From Celoporthe dispersa (taxonomy: Eukaryota > Ascomycota > Sordariomycetes > Diaporthales > Cryphonectriaceae), in the NCBI GenBank assembly GCA_016584495.1, contig WAID01000013.1:1054001-1118000 (forward strand): DNA of 64,000 nucleotides, in the 5' to 3' direction. A program made the translations under genes and the position numbers. Shown here in pieces: positions 10,891 to 23,670 of this stretch. Position 1 is the stretch's first letter. Each line of letters starts with the position of its first letter. Below the pieces are notes generated by a model that saw only the letters and a list, made by a program, of their open reading frames with translations, did not search any database and was not told where the DNA came from.

Positions 10891-13166
10891 TTAAGACTCA
10901 GCAGCGGGTGCGGCAGCGGGCGGCGCAGGCGAGCCATTGCCACCTTCGCCCTTCAGCCCACCGGCACCCCGGCCCCGACCGCGTCCGCCACGCTCGCCTC
11001 CCCGTCCGCGGGCGCCACGACCGCCACGACGGCCAGCTCCCTCACTATCAGATGCTGTGCCGCCGGCGCCGCTGCTCTGATAACCGCTTCCGCGGCCGGT
11101 GCTTGATGCCGCACCGCGGCTGCTGCCCCATGTGCCTGCGTTACCAGTTCGGCCGGTAAAGTCCCTGGCGCGAGGCGTGAAGAGCTTGAACAGAGGCTTG
11201 GATCGGTCGCCTCCCGTCTTGTGCTCCTCTGAAAGCCGCTCCAGCGCGCCGTCTCGGTCTTCCGCGGTCTTGAACTGCACCACCTTGTTGGCCTGACCCC
11301 ACTTGATCACCTCCACAACCTTGGGCTGATCCTCTTGCGCGAACAGCTTCCGGAGTTCCTCGTCTGACACGGATGAGGCGTTCATAACGAATAATCCGAT
11401 GATTTCGCTAGCCTTTGGTGGCGCCGGGGATGGTGCGGCGCCCTCAGGGCCGTGAGCGTTTCCGTTGGCGCCGGCGGGCTTCTCGTTCTCTTTCGTGTTG
11501 GTATCGGGTGCCGGCGTTGTAGGTTTCGCCTGGGCAGGAGCTGGTGACTGTTTGGCCGGCTTCTCGGAGGGCTGTCGCTGAGGCGCGGGTGTTGGAACGG
11601 GGGCAGACGATGCTGTGGCAGCAATAGGTGGTGCGGCGGTCGCGGACATTGGTTGCTGCTTTGCGCCCCGGTGTGAGAAGTTGAAGCCCTGAGCCTTCAT
11701 TTCCGTCCCGATGCGGCCATCCTGTATCTCCAGCACCAGCCAGCCGAATGCGGCATCAGCCAAGTTGAAGTTCCACATATTCTTGAACGCGCTCTCGTCG
11801 ACCTGGCCCATGGCAGGCGTACCACCATGCGCGCCGCCGAAGGGGTTTCCGCTACCCGCCTGGGAAGGCATCTTGTCCACCACACCCAGCGCGTTCTTCA
11901 GCAGGCTCTGCTGCGCCTCGTTCTGTTGAATGGCGGGCTCCACCTCTGCCTTGACCGTCTCCCACACGTCGTTGAAGGATGCTTTGCTGGCAGCCAGCTT
12001 TCCACGGTAGTGATCGAGGGTGGGGTTAACGCTAAACTCGTTGTAGGAGCTACCATACCGGAAGTGCAGACCGGCGGATATGGAGAAGTCGGCCTTGAGG
12101 TTGACGGAGAGCTGGTTCAGGATGCCCTCGCGGGCGGGGGAGGCGTGGGTGACAAAGACGCGTGTCTCAGTCGGATCATACACCCTGTTAGCGGTATCAA
12201 CCAGCTCGCCCATCTGCAGCAGCGTGGTCCACATGGTGCCCTGACCACCCGCGATGGTCGTCCGGCCCTCGCCATTATCGAACAGCTTGTGCATGACAAC
12301 GGCACCGCCGAGGCCGAGCAGCCTCAGCTTGACACCGGCCACCTCGAGCAGCATGGACTGCGCCTCGTCGATGATGTGAAGGTTCTTGACTCGGTACTCC
12401 CTAGACCGAAACTTCTCCAACACCCGTACATCTTCGCAGGCGCCCCAGACGGTATAAACGGGGATCTCGAGCTCGTAGGCCGGGTTGCCTTGGTTCGGGG
12501 TGACAAACATCGGCAGCTCGGAGAGCGGCAGCTGCTCGGGCCTGTACCGCTGCTTGACAGAACCTGGCCCGCCGTTCGCAATGCCCTTCTTCACCTCCTC
12601 AGTTATAAGAGGGGAGTACTGGGCCACATGCTTCAGGGTCCTATCCAACACGATTCTTATCAGCCACATGCCCAAGGTTCAATTCTTCAGTTTTTTCTTC
12701 TTTTTCTTGGTTTGCTCCCGACTCACTTCTCCGCAATGCGCTCCAGGGAGGATTCGTCGTAGAAACCAAAATCGCCGGTATGGATGACATAGTTGGCCTG
12801 GGCCTTCCTCGCGAGCTCGTTAAAGGACCGCAGGTGACCTGTTAGAGGGGTGAGTGAGGTCAGCAGACGGCACGGCAGACCACAGGGCGGCGTGGAGGCG
12901 AGGGATAGGCACGGAAACTTACCTCGAACATCAGCGACGCAGAGGATACGAATAGATCCAGTGTCGATGATACGGCCCTGGTTGGGGAGGAGAGGAACGG
13001 CTCCAGGGGCTGGGACGGACTGGGGAGGAACACCACCGTTGGGCATGTAGCCACCGGGGTTGTTGTAGTGGCGGGGAGGTTGCTGCTCATGGTGAGGATG
13101 TGAGCCGTTGGCCCTAGTAGAGAGAGGGATGCGCCAGGCGCCCATGTGCTTGTTGGCTCCAGACAT
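10891..13166 (-). CDS. DUF2433 calcineurin-like phosphoesterase-fold protein with RGG-rich C-terminus
   Basis: Three exons are read: 13166-12923, 12838-12727 and 12640-10891. The introns have GTAAGT...ACAG and GTGAGT...ATAG ends, and the spliced product is 701 residues. The N-terminal part carries phosphoesterase-like elements: IRILCVADVRG, an Asn/His-containing strand (YVIHTGDFGFYDE) and VFVTHASPAREG, as in the fungal DUF2433 family. The middle is conserved and globular (YRVKNLHIIDEAQSMLLEV, NMWNFNLADAAFGWLVLEI). The C-terminus is a Pro/Ala linker, then a small RRM-like segment (LFVMNASSVSDEEL ... VVQFKTAEDRDGALERL), then an Arg/Gly-rich tail (GRRGGRGARGRGGERGGRG). That tail suggests RNA binding. 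The family has no well-established biochemical role that I can cite. The call is on domain family only. Confidence 0.85.
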
Positions 13167-14147
13167 TTTTTGACGGAAGAGGGGACAGGGGAGGAAAGGG
13201 CGGGCGCGCAGGAGAGGAAGAGGGTGGTAGCAGAAGATGAAGTCAAACGGGGAAGGGACGAGATGTACGACGGAAGGGTAGGTGGCACGCCCACAAATGA
13301 CAAGTGTGGGGTGGTTCTTATGTCAGAGGGTGAAGGACACGCAGGGAGGAGGGTGTGTTGATAGACTGGCGAGACTCAAACAATTGACAAATGGCAGAGG
13401 GCGCTCACGTTGGCCATTCTAGGGCTGAAGAGTTCAGAGGGAGAGGACGGGCGGCGTTGGTTGGGAGGGTGGTGGTGGTGGTGATTATTGGGAAGGTGAG
13501 GTGGGCGAGTCAAAAAGGTGAGGTCTGTTGCTGCCGGAAACAAGACGAGACGAAGTGTCTACCCTCAGCGGCTCAGGAGCTTGGGCCTCGTTCAGCGCTC
13601 TCTCGCAGGCTGTGTGGGCGTGGTGCGTGTCTGCACGTCTGGGACACTTCTTTTCAAAGGTCGTGGGTCGCAAAGAGCCTCGCTGGGCAAAAACTGTGGG
13701 GCGAGCGTGTGTCGGACGGACGGCGGCCTGCAGGCAGAGAGGAGATGGACGTTGTCAATTTCGATTCGATAGGGGAAGCGTTCGGGAAACGGCCCTTGGG
13801 TATCGAAGAACTGCTCGTGAGTGTGGTGGAAGGAGATCGCAATCGATGCCGTCGACGTGTCGGATGGGGATGCGATTTAGATTTGGCGGCGGCGAGTTTG
13901 CGGTTCTTTCCCTCGTTCCTTTCTCCTTTGCGCGTTCTGACCTGCAAATCTATGCGCTAACAGCTCCAACCTCACGTCGAGCTCCTCGCGACCGAACTTT
14001 GCCAGCTAGGCACCAGGACTTACCTCTTAGGGCCTAGCGTGCCTCCGGTCGCATTGGGGGAGTTATCGACCCGCTCTGCGCACAGGCCATTCAGGGCCAC
14101 ATGCAAAGAGAAAGAGAGGTCCTTTGCTGGGAGATGACGGCGCAATG

Positions 14148-14233
<86 letters not shown>

Positions 14234-14846
14234 CATACATATTATGGTATACATAGTATTTTTTATAACTGCGCCCTTTCCACTTCTTCGAGACGGCGCC
14301 GTCGTACCTGGGCCGCTGAGTAGTGGACATTTGTTGAAGGCGCACCTTTTTTTTTTCTTTTCCTCCCCCCCTCCCCTAGGCAACGTCGTGTTTGCCCTCA
14401 TTGGCATGATCATCTCAGATTCAACACCTCTACCCTTTCTTCCCAAGTGCCGTTCTCTCTTGTAAATGCCGAGCTTCTTTACTTTACTACTTAGCATTCC
14501 AGGAGGAGGTTAACTAGGAATTGTATCATATAGAAGTATGGAGTTAGAATGAATGCTTCGAAAATATTCAGAAGTGACCTCCTGCTCCTTGTCGTCATGC
14601 CAGCAGCATAGCTCAAGCCAGTCACATCCACAAACTCCATGCTTATGCAGATATTACTATGTTAGATCAGAATACCTTCCCTCCCGCCCACCCTTCCTCC
14701 CTTCTGCCAGGTACATACCGTGACAGCCTCCTTCTATCGCCAGCTCTACTTGCCTATGCTGATGCATGCATGCCACGCGCCCCAGCCCGCCCACCAAACT
14801 TTTTTTTTCTTTCTCTTTTTTTTTTTTTTTTTGGTTTTTGTTTCCT
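13167..14846. other. Intergenic region with long AC microsatellite, no supported gene
   Basis: This holds the promoter side of the DUF2433 gene and the 3' side of the ZDS1-like gene. A plus-strand frame at 13391-13960 has no family features. A long AC tract (14151-14222) and T runs near 14350 and 14805-14835 are the main landmarks. Confidence 0.5.
14151..14222. repeat. (AC)36 microsatellite followed by (AT)n
   Basis: Thirty-six AC units followed directly by a short ATATAT tract. It is the longest simple repeat in the window. Confidence 0.97.
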
Positions 14847-17670
14847 TCACCACATTTCATCTTCGTCCTGATGTCGTTGAGGGTCATGGCCATCGTAGTA
14901 GAGCTGCTGCTGCCCGTATGCGTCGTGCTCATATCCATATCCGCCATCCTGCCCATGATGTCCTTCATACCCACCGTGCGCCTGGCCCTGGTCGTAGTCG
15001 TACGGCTCGCCATTTTCATCGACGTATTCGCCCTCAGAGTCACCGTACTGGTTGGAAGACTGGAAAGATTTGTTAGAGATTCTAGGCACCGAAAAAAAAG
15101 TTGAACGTGAAGAGAAAACACTGAAAAAAAAAAGATGAAAAGATGTTGGCTCTGGGAGGCAAAGAAATTTAGTTGCTAACCCGGTGGTACTCAAAGTTGT
15201 ACTGGTCGATGCTGTTTTGGGCCGACTGCTGCTGCTGCATCTGCTGCTCCATGTAGGCCTGCTGCTCCTCCTGCTCCTTGCGCCGCCTCTCCTCCTCGAG
15301 GCGCTTCTGCTGCGGCGACACAGGTACCTGGAGCTGCGGGTGCATAGCCTGAATCTTGGCCAGGTACGAGTACATGAAGTTGCTGAGCAGGACCTGCGAG
15401 AGGAGGTTCCGCTTGGGGTTGGCGAGCTTGATGTGGGCCATACGGTAGATGGCTCGCTCTTCCAGGATCGGGAATCGCGTGTACGGGTAGTCGACATCGG
15501 GCTTGAGCTGTCTTGGTGGTGGTGCCTCTGGCGAGGGAGGGCGTAGCTGCTTTCTGCTCGACGAGTCTCTCTCGGACTTCTTCTTGTTTCCAAAGATGGA
15601 GCCGAAGAACCCGTCCTTCTCCTTCTTGCTGTCGCTTGATTTCCGGCTGCTCTCTTTCTTCCTCTCATCCTGGAGTTTACTATCGACGCTGTCTCGGTCT
15701 AGGAGAAGGCTTTCCCTCCCCTTCGCGACGACATTTTCGATCGAGGTTTGGAGGACGTCAAGCCGGGCAATCTCGTGCGGCTTCTCGGCGGATTTGGTAG
15801 ACTTGGATCTCCTCGCCTGTTCGTCCCTCTCCTTTTCTCTTTCCTTCTCCTTCTCCTTCTTCTTCTTGTCCTCGCTCTTGAACCACTTCCAGCCGCTGCT
15901 TGACTTGGTCGACTCACCGTCGCTGTCCCTCTTCTTCCGGTCGGACTCTGCTGTGAAGGTCGGTACCATCGTGAGGTTGTCGGTCCGGTTGAAGCCATGC
16001 CCAGGGATGGCTCCGGGGGAAGTGATATCATTCATGGTCTTCGTCGCGTTTCCTGGTACATTATCAAGGGGCGCGGGCGAAATGGCCTGGCGGCCCGACG
16101 GCAGTCGTTTATTGTCTCGAGCATACGTGTGCTGCTCGACTCTCTCCTGTGGGCGGTGCTGCGGGACCGGCGGCGCTTGTGGTTCCTGGGAATGCTGCGC
16201 CCTCGCCGATTGTGAAGATGACCTTTCTGGGAACTGTCTGGTGGCGTCTAATTGCTCGAACTGGGGCGTCTGCTCAATATAGGGTGCATGCTCGACGGCC
16301 TGCATTGTCTCTTCGGGGTCTGAGGTACTTCTCCCGTGACTCTGCTGCTCTTGTTGCTCCGGCGCAGATTCGAAAGACTGGCTGGTGGGGGGCTCGGCGG
16401 CGGATGCTGTCTCTCGCGAGAAGCCCTGCTGACGCTTGATGGACTTTTTCGGTCTCGAGAAGTTCTCTGTTGACACTGGCTCGGTCTGCACGCGAGATAT
16501 CCCGGGCCCTGGGGGTGTATCGATCTTCGGCATCGGTGGGAGAGGTTCTTCCTGGGTATCAGACAGCTTCTGGGCCATGCGTTTGGAGAAAGCCGACCGG
16601 TCGCCGCGCATGCTTCCGCCCTTCCGGTACTGCGTTCGTGTTGATCGCCGCAGGCCCATCCCGGGGGCCACGGGTAGGATGACATCGGTTGAGGCCCCCT
16701 CAGAGGCATCCTTTGTTAATTTTTGCACGGCCTTGGTAGGGTCCTTGACCAGCTCGTCCAGGCTCAGTTCTGGTGTCGCATAGCCGTTGAGTGACTTCTG
16801 CCGTTCTAGTCTTTCCGCCCCGTCGACGTAGCCCTCGCCTCCACGACCGCCCGAGTTGTCAATCTGGCGGGACAGTTTAGATTTGGTGCGTCGCAGACCA
16901 AAGGAGTCATTGCGCTGGACCCCCTCGGCGGAGAGCATCGACTCCCCAGACCTCCTCTTCATCGATGTGACCCTCCTCTCGAGGAAGCTCTTGAACTGCT
17001 CCGGGGCCAGCTCAGGGTGCACGTTGGCGGGCACCCAGAGGAGCCGGGAGGGATCGGACTCGTCATCGTCGCCCGTGGGTGCTATCGAGGGGATTGGGAC
17101 TATGCCCTGGAAAGGCATCAGGTCGGGATCACTCCCCACATCCATTGACATGCGCCGCAGGGCCTGCAGGTTGCTCAGTTCCTGGGCAATGTCACTCGGG
17201 TTGTCGATGTTGGTCATGGACATGGAACTCTCTGCGGCCTGGAAGTCCCGCAGGGAAGGTGTTGGCGACATGGGCCCCGTGGGCGACAAGGACCCATTCT
17301 CGAAGGACGGCATCCTCTGTATGGACATTCGCGGCGGGACGGTGTTGGACTTCTTGACAGCCGTGTTCGCATCGTGGGGCGACAGATGGGTCGTATCGGT
17401 TTGCGAGCGCTGCAAGGCGCGCCGGGGTTCGTCAGACTCGCCTGTGTCTCTGGTCCGGCTGGGCAGCTGGTCTTCACCATAGGCGAGGAAGCTCAGAGGT
17501 CGGCTCTTGCGGTTCTCGCGAGAATCGGTGTCTGAATCGTTGTCATCGGACCCGTATAGAGTACCTATTGCCTCTGTGACGTGGTGACTGGGGTCTGATA
17601 TGGAGAGCGTGTTGGCGTGACCACGTCGGCTTGCAAAGCTGCCGCCAACATCGCGAGGCCTAGATGAGGT
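14847..17670 (-). CDS. ZDS1-like protein (PP2A-Cdc55 regulator), 5' exon not resolved
   Basis: The main exon spans 17670-15181. A 121-bp intron (15180-15060, GTTAGC...CCAG) follows, and the last exon is 15059-14847, giving 900 visible residues. The Zds C-terminal domain is clear near the end of the main exon: DYPYTRFPILEERAIYRMAHIKLANPKRNL, then LLSNFMYSYLAKIQ. The rest is long and disordered, with Ser/Pro-rich and Lys/Glu-rich (KKKKEKEKEREKERD) tracts and GSIFGNKKK. In yeast Zds1/2 bind Cdc55-PP2A and control its localisation at mitosis. The frame stays open upstream of 17415 through a SHHVTEAIGTLY motif, typical of the N-terminus of these proteins, to a CTTTTAG acceptor at 17671. A short first exon therefore lies further upstream, but I could not place its ATG. 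The C-terminal Gln/Tyr/Gly-rich tail is in the last exon. Confidence 0.8.
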
Positions 17671-18821
17671 CTAAAAGAATTGGCAAAAGGTGTCAGTCGG
17701 GCTGGGTCGTCGTCCCTGTGTGAAAAGATGCAGCTGCTTTCCACGAGGGCATGTGGGCCGGAAGCAGCTGAGGACCGTGGCAGCATGTGCTGCCACGCAG
17801 CAGCTGTCCGATCCCCCGCACCACACCAGCATCCCTGGGGGGGAGGGCTCAACGGCCGCCCTCCTCCTCCCTCAACAGCAGCGCAGGAGGCAGGCAGGCA
17901 GGCAGGGACGCAGGAAGAAGAAACACACCATCATCTGGAGTCGAGGAGAGGCCTCGTCCCAAGGCCCTTCCTAAGCCAGCAGTCTCCCCCCTTGTTGTTC
18001 GCCCCTTTATATACAGTGTTTGGCTGAAGTCAAAGCTGGAGAAGGTTTTCGGTCGCGTCACGATCACACGGGCGGGAGGGGTTGGTCGACTCGGCGAGGG
18101 GGAAGGGAGCGCTGGCGTGTGTCGAGCAGAGAGATAGGCGGGAGAACAGCAAAGGTTGAGTAAGGTTAGGGACAGAGCGTCCACCAGAGTGAAGCGATTC
18201 GGGCAAAATCGATTTCAGGAGATGGGCGACAGGGTGGATCTCGCAGGACCGTGAGTGTGTCTCCGTCGCATTGGGGCTTAACGACGGTACTATTGCGAGA
18301 CAATATGGTTAAAGGGTCAGGCTGTTAAGGGGGGGGGGGGAGGGAATGGCTCGCTCGAGGCTCAGTCCAGGTGGCACGGGTGGATCAGGCAGCCGGGGTC
18401 AAGTTTGACTTCGTTCCCTTTCTCTACTTGTCCGACAAGTGTGCCCAGGTGGTTTGGTGCCCTTGAGACCCGAGGCGAGCAGGAACATGAGAAGACGGGT
18501 GACAGGGTTGAGGTGCAAAGATGCGCCAGGACCGTGGGTGACATATGAAAAGGAGATCGTATTGTATTGTACAGTGTGACAAAGTGACCAGGTTGGTGAA
18601 GAGAGAGTCACGTATCGAGGAGACCGCTGCGGGCAAAAGCGCAAATGCCAAACGCCGGTGGGGAAGGGGGGGGTTGTACAAGAGAGGATGGTGTGTTGTC
18701 CAGCGTCCCGAGGTCGTCGTCGAGTACTGTAGCCCAGGTTCCAGAGGTGGGATTTAGGCTTGGCTCCAATAGTTTTTCTAGAAGAGAATTGGAACTAGGG
18801 ACGACTGGGGCTGGGGCTCCA

Positions 18822-18839
18822 CCCCCCATTTTTGGGGGG
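18822..18839. repeat. Perfect C6/G6 inverted repeat
   Basis: CCCCCC and GGGGGG flank a 6-nt ATTTTT spacer and could form a strong short hairpin. The context is non-coding. Confidence 0.8.
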
Positions 18840-19602
18840 CCTTGGACCTAAGAGGTTGCCTCTCCCGCTGTCGTCTGGTCAGCCCTGATAGGGGCCCAGG
18901 GCCCTCAATCTTCAATATCGTCATTAGGCGCCAGGCTGCAAGCCACTAACCTGGTCCCCCCCTCTCCCCTAAAGATTAGTGGAAGGGACCCCCCAGAGAG
19001 TTACATTAGCGCGTAGAAACCCGTTCCACGGTTTCCCCCCCTCTCGAGGCTTTTTGACTTTAGGTTCATCTCAAGGCTTTGTTGACAGAAAGGACGACAT
19101 AAGATTAGTCCAAGGGTGTTCCTTTCTTCTTCTTCTTTAATAACCAGGTCGCGGGTGTACTATGGCATTGGACTGTATTGTAATTACCGTACGAAAATGG
19201 TATGCTGCCGGAGTGACGGGCTCGATATCCAAGCCTTGACTAGTCAGTCTTTTGTTGCGTCCTTGATTGATGTCTGACAAAGATCTCGAGCCTGAACGGT
19301 CCACTGTTCGTCTGAAGTGGGCCTTCTCGCGCCTCGCTTTCGGGCCAGCCATGGTTGCCAAAACCAGGGCCCGCTGACACAAGGACCACCAGCATGAATG
19401 AGTGACCTTGAATCGTGGCAAGTGTCCTATTATTATACTGGAGCATCGGATCGCCTTTTCGGCTCTCCTGTCCAAACACAGCGACATGACACAGGGGATA
19501 ATTGGCAGTAGGGCTTTGCAAGTGCAGACCAGAGCTCCACCTTATCGTCAACGTCCTGCAAGGATCAGCCGCAAACAAGAGACAACATCGAAATGGCAGG
19601 TC

Positions 19603-19628
19603 TGTGTGTGTGTGTGTGTGTGTGTGTG
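19603..19628. repeat. (TG)13 microsatellite
   Basis: An uninterrupted TG tract in the non-coding stretch upstream of the rhamnosidase gene. Confidence 0.9.
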
Positions 19629-21453
19629 GTCATCATTGTCGCATGTCGCGTGCCTTATCGCGGTGCCTGTTGTCCTCCTGATCTCGTTTTCGCACCGCCT
19701 GGAGCACCCCGCTGAGCCGAGACTTCTTCCTTCTCAACCCCTCTGCAAGGCTCAGATCAACATTTAGCGACCTCGAGAAGAAAAAAAAGCAATGGTGCTT
19801 GGCTTCCTCGCTATCGGGCCATCCCGCCATCCTGTCCGTTTACTGTCAAATACATCCTTCACGGATCATCCAGGCTCTTGCTCTTTCTCATGCACACCTT
19901 GACAACAACCGCACCATGATGAAGAGCCAAGACTCGTCGAGGTTTGCTGGAGCAACAGCTCGAGATGTCGGGTAGTCACGACTCTGAACTATCAACCATC
20001 CTAGATCGGATCTGTGGGAACCCATTTCTATCAAGTTCGGACAGGAGAGGCCTGACTGCTGCAGTACCCAGCAACTTTCCTTCAATCAGGACGCACTTTT
20101 GGCCTAGAAGAGGAGCTCGGAGTGTCCATGCCGCATGCATGAGGCCCGGCAAGGTCCCCATACAGTTCGCTGAGGGGGCAGAGGAGTGGTCGCAGGCTGA
20201 TCACAGCGCTGTCACAAGCTTAGAGGCACCTCGAGGAGACGATGTTGTCGACGTGGGTTATATTTATGAGAAGGCCTGAGGTTCATCTCTGTGCTGTCCA
20301 TTGCACGCGCACACACGTGTCACCCACGCCGTGGCTGAGCAGAAAGAGGACCCTCTTTTCTACATCCATTGCGGGACTTCGTTGAGGGAAGACGACGCTC
20401 CGTCCCATCAAGATCCCCGACACCCTGAGAGGATGCTATTGGGCTCCCGCTCAAGTATTCCAGCCCATGGCTGATCAGCAAGAAGCCTCGTCTTCGGCAC
20501 ATTTCCGCCCTCGGTTCACAATACAACCCATCGGGTATCGACGCCAAGTAGTACTACCTTGGAGGTTGTGGGATAGGAGCACAAGATGGGGGTTCCTATA
20601 GCCCTACGAGGCGCACATGATCTACAGGACAATGTAGCATCGCATCTTGCATCTGAGGAACTTAGGGTCCACCTGAACCCATAGGCCAGGGCTCCGGCCC
20701 TTGAAATTTTGAGGTAGGTTTATTCAACACACGATGAGCCAGGCCCTCATGATAGTGGCCTCTGGTCTCGTGGGTCTCGTCGTTGTCCTGGACAGAACCC
20801 TACCTCGAGCGTGAGATAGAGGCTGTCTCCCTCCCTCCCTTTCTTCTCGTGTCATTGCAGGTTGACATGTGGAGAACATATCAGGTCAAGTCGTGCTGAA
20901 AGAGAAGGGCGTGGTGAGGTCCTCCTTGTACGGTCGGCTCTGGATACAACCTCTATCAAGCAGGTGGGATGATGATCTTGGTGGGAACCTGCAGACTTGT
21001 CCCACAGAAACAACCTTAACCTTGAATTTCCTGCTCGGCCCAAATCGAGCGAGAATGCGGGACCCCGGATCTTCTGGCGGTTGGGATCGACCCCCGCACG
21101 ATCTACAGGGATAATCTCCAGCATCCCACCTCGCCTCGACGTTGGCAACTCACTGAGACGAGCTTCTTCCTGCAGGCTGCTACCCTTTTTTTTTTCCCTC
21201 ACTGAGGAAATCTTTCCATTCCGGATAATTTAGTGTCATCTCGGTCCTGACAATGTACCGAACCGCCTGGCCTCCTCGCCGCCTTTTGCTGCCAGTGTTC
21301 TCATTGGCTCGAGTAGAAAAGAAGAGGAAATAAAAGAAAACGGCGCGAGACGACAGGTGAGTTGACCGTCCGTGTATATCAAGGTGAGGATTCCCCCTCC
21401 ATGTTGCTCAGGCCTGCGCGAGTCAACACCTCTGGGTGTCAGATCTCTCAACC

Positions 21454-23509
21454 ATGGTGGCATTGAACCTGCTCTTTGGCCTGCTGGCCGCTGCGCCTGT
21501 CCTCGGCGACTCGTGTTGGCGGAACACCACCTGCAGCACCATCACAGAGGCCGCCTTTCCGGGCGTGTGGGACGACGACATCTTCGCCCCTGACTCCCGC
21601 CTCGTCCCTCCGCAGTCCGTCCTCTCAGCAGGCAATGGCGAAGTCATCTCGTCCTGGAACGGCACCGCGGCCCTCGCCAGCAACGGCTCCCAGCTCGTCT
21701 TCGACTTCGGCAAGGAGGTCGGCGGCATCGTCCACCTGGAGTTCACCGCGTCTGGGAACAGCTCTGGTGCGGTGGGCCTCGCCTTCACCGAGGGGAAGAA
21801 CTGGATAGGCGAGTGGTCTGACTCGTCGAATGGCGAGTTCGTGGGGCCCGACGGCGCCATCTACGCCAACTTCACCGGGCCGGGCGATGTCAGCTACGTG
21901 ATGCCGGACGAGCGGCTGCGCGGTGGTTTCCGGTACCTGACGCTGTTCCTCATTGCCGAGTCCGCCTCGGTGGACCTGTCGTCGATCCAGCTCGAGATCG
22001 GCTTCCAGCCCACGTGGTCGAACCTGAAGGCCTACCAGGGCTACTTCCACAGCTCGGACGCCCTGCTGAACGCCATCTGGTACTCGGGCGCGTACACGCT
22101 GCAGACGAACGCCGTGCCTGTCAACTTTGGGAGGTGGGTGCCCTTCCTGCACACCGGCTGGGCGAACAACGGCACGCTGGGCCCCGGCGACACCATCATC
22201 GTGGACGGTGCGAAGCGTGACAGGGCCGTCTGGCCTGGCGACATGGGCGTCGCCGTCCCTCGACCTTTGTGTCCATCGGGGATCTCGACAGTGTCAAGAA
22301 CGCCCTCCAGACCATGTACAACAACCAGAATGCCGACGGGTCGTTCCCCGAGGCAGGACCTCCCTGCTGCAGCAGGACAGCGACACGTACCACATGTGGA
22401 CCATGATCGGCACGTACAACTACCTCCTCTTCACCAACGACACGGGCTTCCTCGCCGAGAACTACGACGGCTACCTGCGGGCCATGGACTTCATCTACGG
22501 CAAGGTCCTCGCCCCAGGCCTGCTCAACGTCACGGGCACGCGGGACTGGGCACGCCTCCAGACGGGCTTCAACATGTCCGAGGCACAGATGATCCTCTAC
22601 CGCACGCTCAACACAGGCTCGTCCCTGGCCGCGTGGGCGGGCGACACCACCAACAGCACCCTCTGGCAGTCCCGCGCGTCCGCCCTCCAGAACGCCACGA
22701 TGGCGTACTGCTTCGACTACCCGTACGGCGCCTTCAAGGACAACGCCACGGCCACCACCCTGCACCCGCAAGACGCAAACAGCATGTCCGTGCTCTTCGG
22801 GCTCGTGGGCGCGGACAGCGACACGGCGCAGAGCATCTCGTCGCGCCTGACGGAGAACTGGACGCCCATCGGGCCCGACAGCCCCGAGCTTCCGGGGAAC
22901 ATCTCCCCCTTCATCAGCAGCTTCGAGGTGCAGGCCCACCTCACGGCGGGGCAGACGGGCCGCGCCCTCGAGCTGATCCGCAGCAGCTGGGGCTGGTACC
23001 TGCACAACCCCAACGGGTCGCAGTCGACGGTCATCGAGGGGTACCTGACCAACGGCACCTTTGGCTACCGGTGGGCGCGCGGGTACGACAACGACTTCAG
23101 CTACCCTTCGCACGCCCACGGGTGGTCGTCGGGGCCGACGTCCGCCCTGACCGAGTACGTGCTGGGGCTGAGCGTCACGGGCAGGGTGGGCAGCACCTGG
23201 AGCTTCGCGCCGCAGTTCGGCAACCTGAGCTTCGCGGAGGGCGGGTTCAGCACGAGCCTGGGCAAGTTCAGCGCCGCGTGGACGACCACGGGTGGTGGAG
23301 GTGGTGGCGGGTATACGGCGCGGGTGAGCACGCCGGCGGGGACGCTGGGCAACCTGACGCTGCCGGTGGTGGAGCAGGGGGTGCTTCCGAGCGTGAGAGT
23401 GGACGGACAGGAGGTTGAGGCGAGCTGGGCGAGGAAGAGCGGGGTGGTGTTTGATACGGTGCTGGTGAGTGATGTCCAGGGTGGGAATCACAGTATCGTG
23501 GTGACCTGA
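21454..23509 (+). CDS. Secreted GH78-like alpha-L-rhamnosidase (two 1-nt frame breaks)
   Basis: The ATG at 21454 opens a hydrophobic signal peptide (MVALNLLFGLLAAAPVLG) followed by a mature start rich in Cys and N-glycosylation sequons. A beta-sandwich-type region contains FDFGKEVGGIVHLEF. The (alpha/alpha)6 catalytic region carries IVDGAKRDRAVWPGDMGVA, the usual substrate-site motif of GH78-type enzymes, then YHMWTMIGTYNYLLFTND and AHGWSSGPTSALTEYVLG. Such enzymes release terminal rhamnose from plant glycosides and pectin outside the cell. The frame is interrupted at the C3 runs 22257-22259 and 22362-22364, each consistent with one missing C. Restoring both gives an intact 685-residue protein with conserved sequence on all three segments. 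No intron is needed. It is convergent with the amidase gene, the stops being about 160 bp apart. Exact substrate specificity is not determined. Confidence 0.85.
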
Positions 23510-23534
23510 GGGGTGGAAGTGCAGCTGAGGATCT

Positions 23535-23559
23535 TCTCTCTCTCTCTCTCTCTCTCTCT
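23535..23559. repeat. (CT)n microsatellite
   Basis: A CT tract about 25 bp after the rhamnosidase stop, in the short region between the convergent rhamnosidase and amidase genes. Confidence 0.85.
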
Positions 23560-23670
23560 ATATTCATTGTCTATATTTGGAATTTGTAGGACATGTGTCT
23601 CTGTGACTGCCTTCGTCTTGCCTCTCATCGTCCGTCTACCCGTCCTCCATAACCTCCTGTTACGCACTCC

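Larger units (their letters stand above)
17671..21453. other. Long non-coding stretch between ZDS1-like and rhamnosidase genes
   Basis: The first part should hold the missing 5' exon and promoter of the ZDS1-like gene. Beyond about 18250 no frame shows conserved-domain or codon-bias features. Open frames at 19402-19767 and 19944-20279 have mixed composition and I do not support them. Notable items are a C6/G6 inverted repeat at 18822-18839, runs of C and G around 18950-19060, and a TG repeat (19603-19628). Degenerate mobile-element sequence is possible but not demonstrable by eye. Confidence 0.45.

Noticed and set aside
13391..13960. 189-codon plus-strand frame upstream of the DUF2433 gene
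   Set aside because: Irregular composition, overlaps promoter DNA, no recognisable features.
14847..15668. 273-codon minus-strand frame as a separate gene
   Set aside because: Only its last ~70 codons are real; they are the last exon of the ZDS1-like gene. The rest is a shadow of the main exon.
22196..23491. 431-codon antisense frame across the rhamnosidase
   Set aside because: A long Arg/Ala/Val/His-rich shadow frame produced by the GC-rich codons of the real gene.
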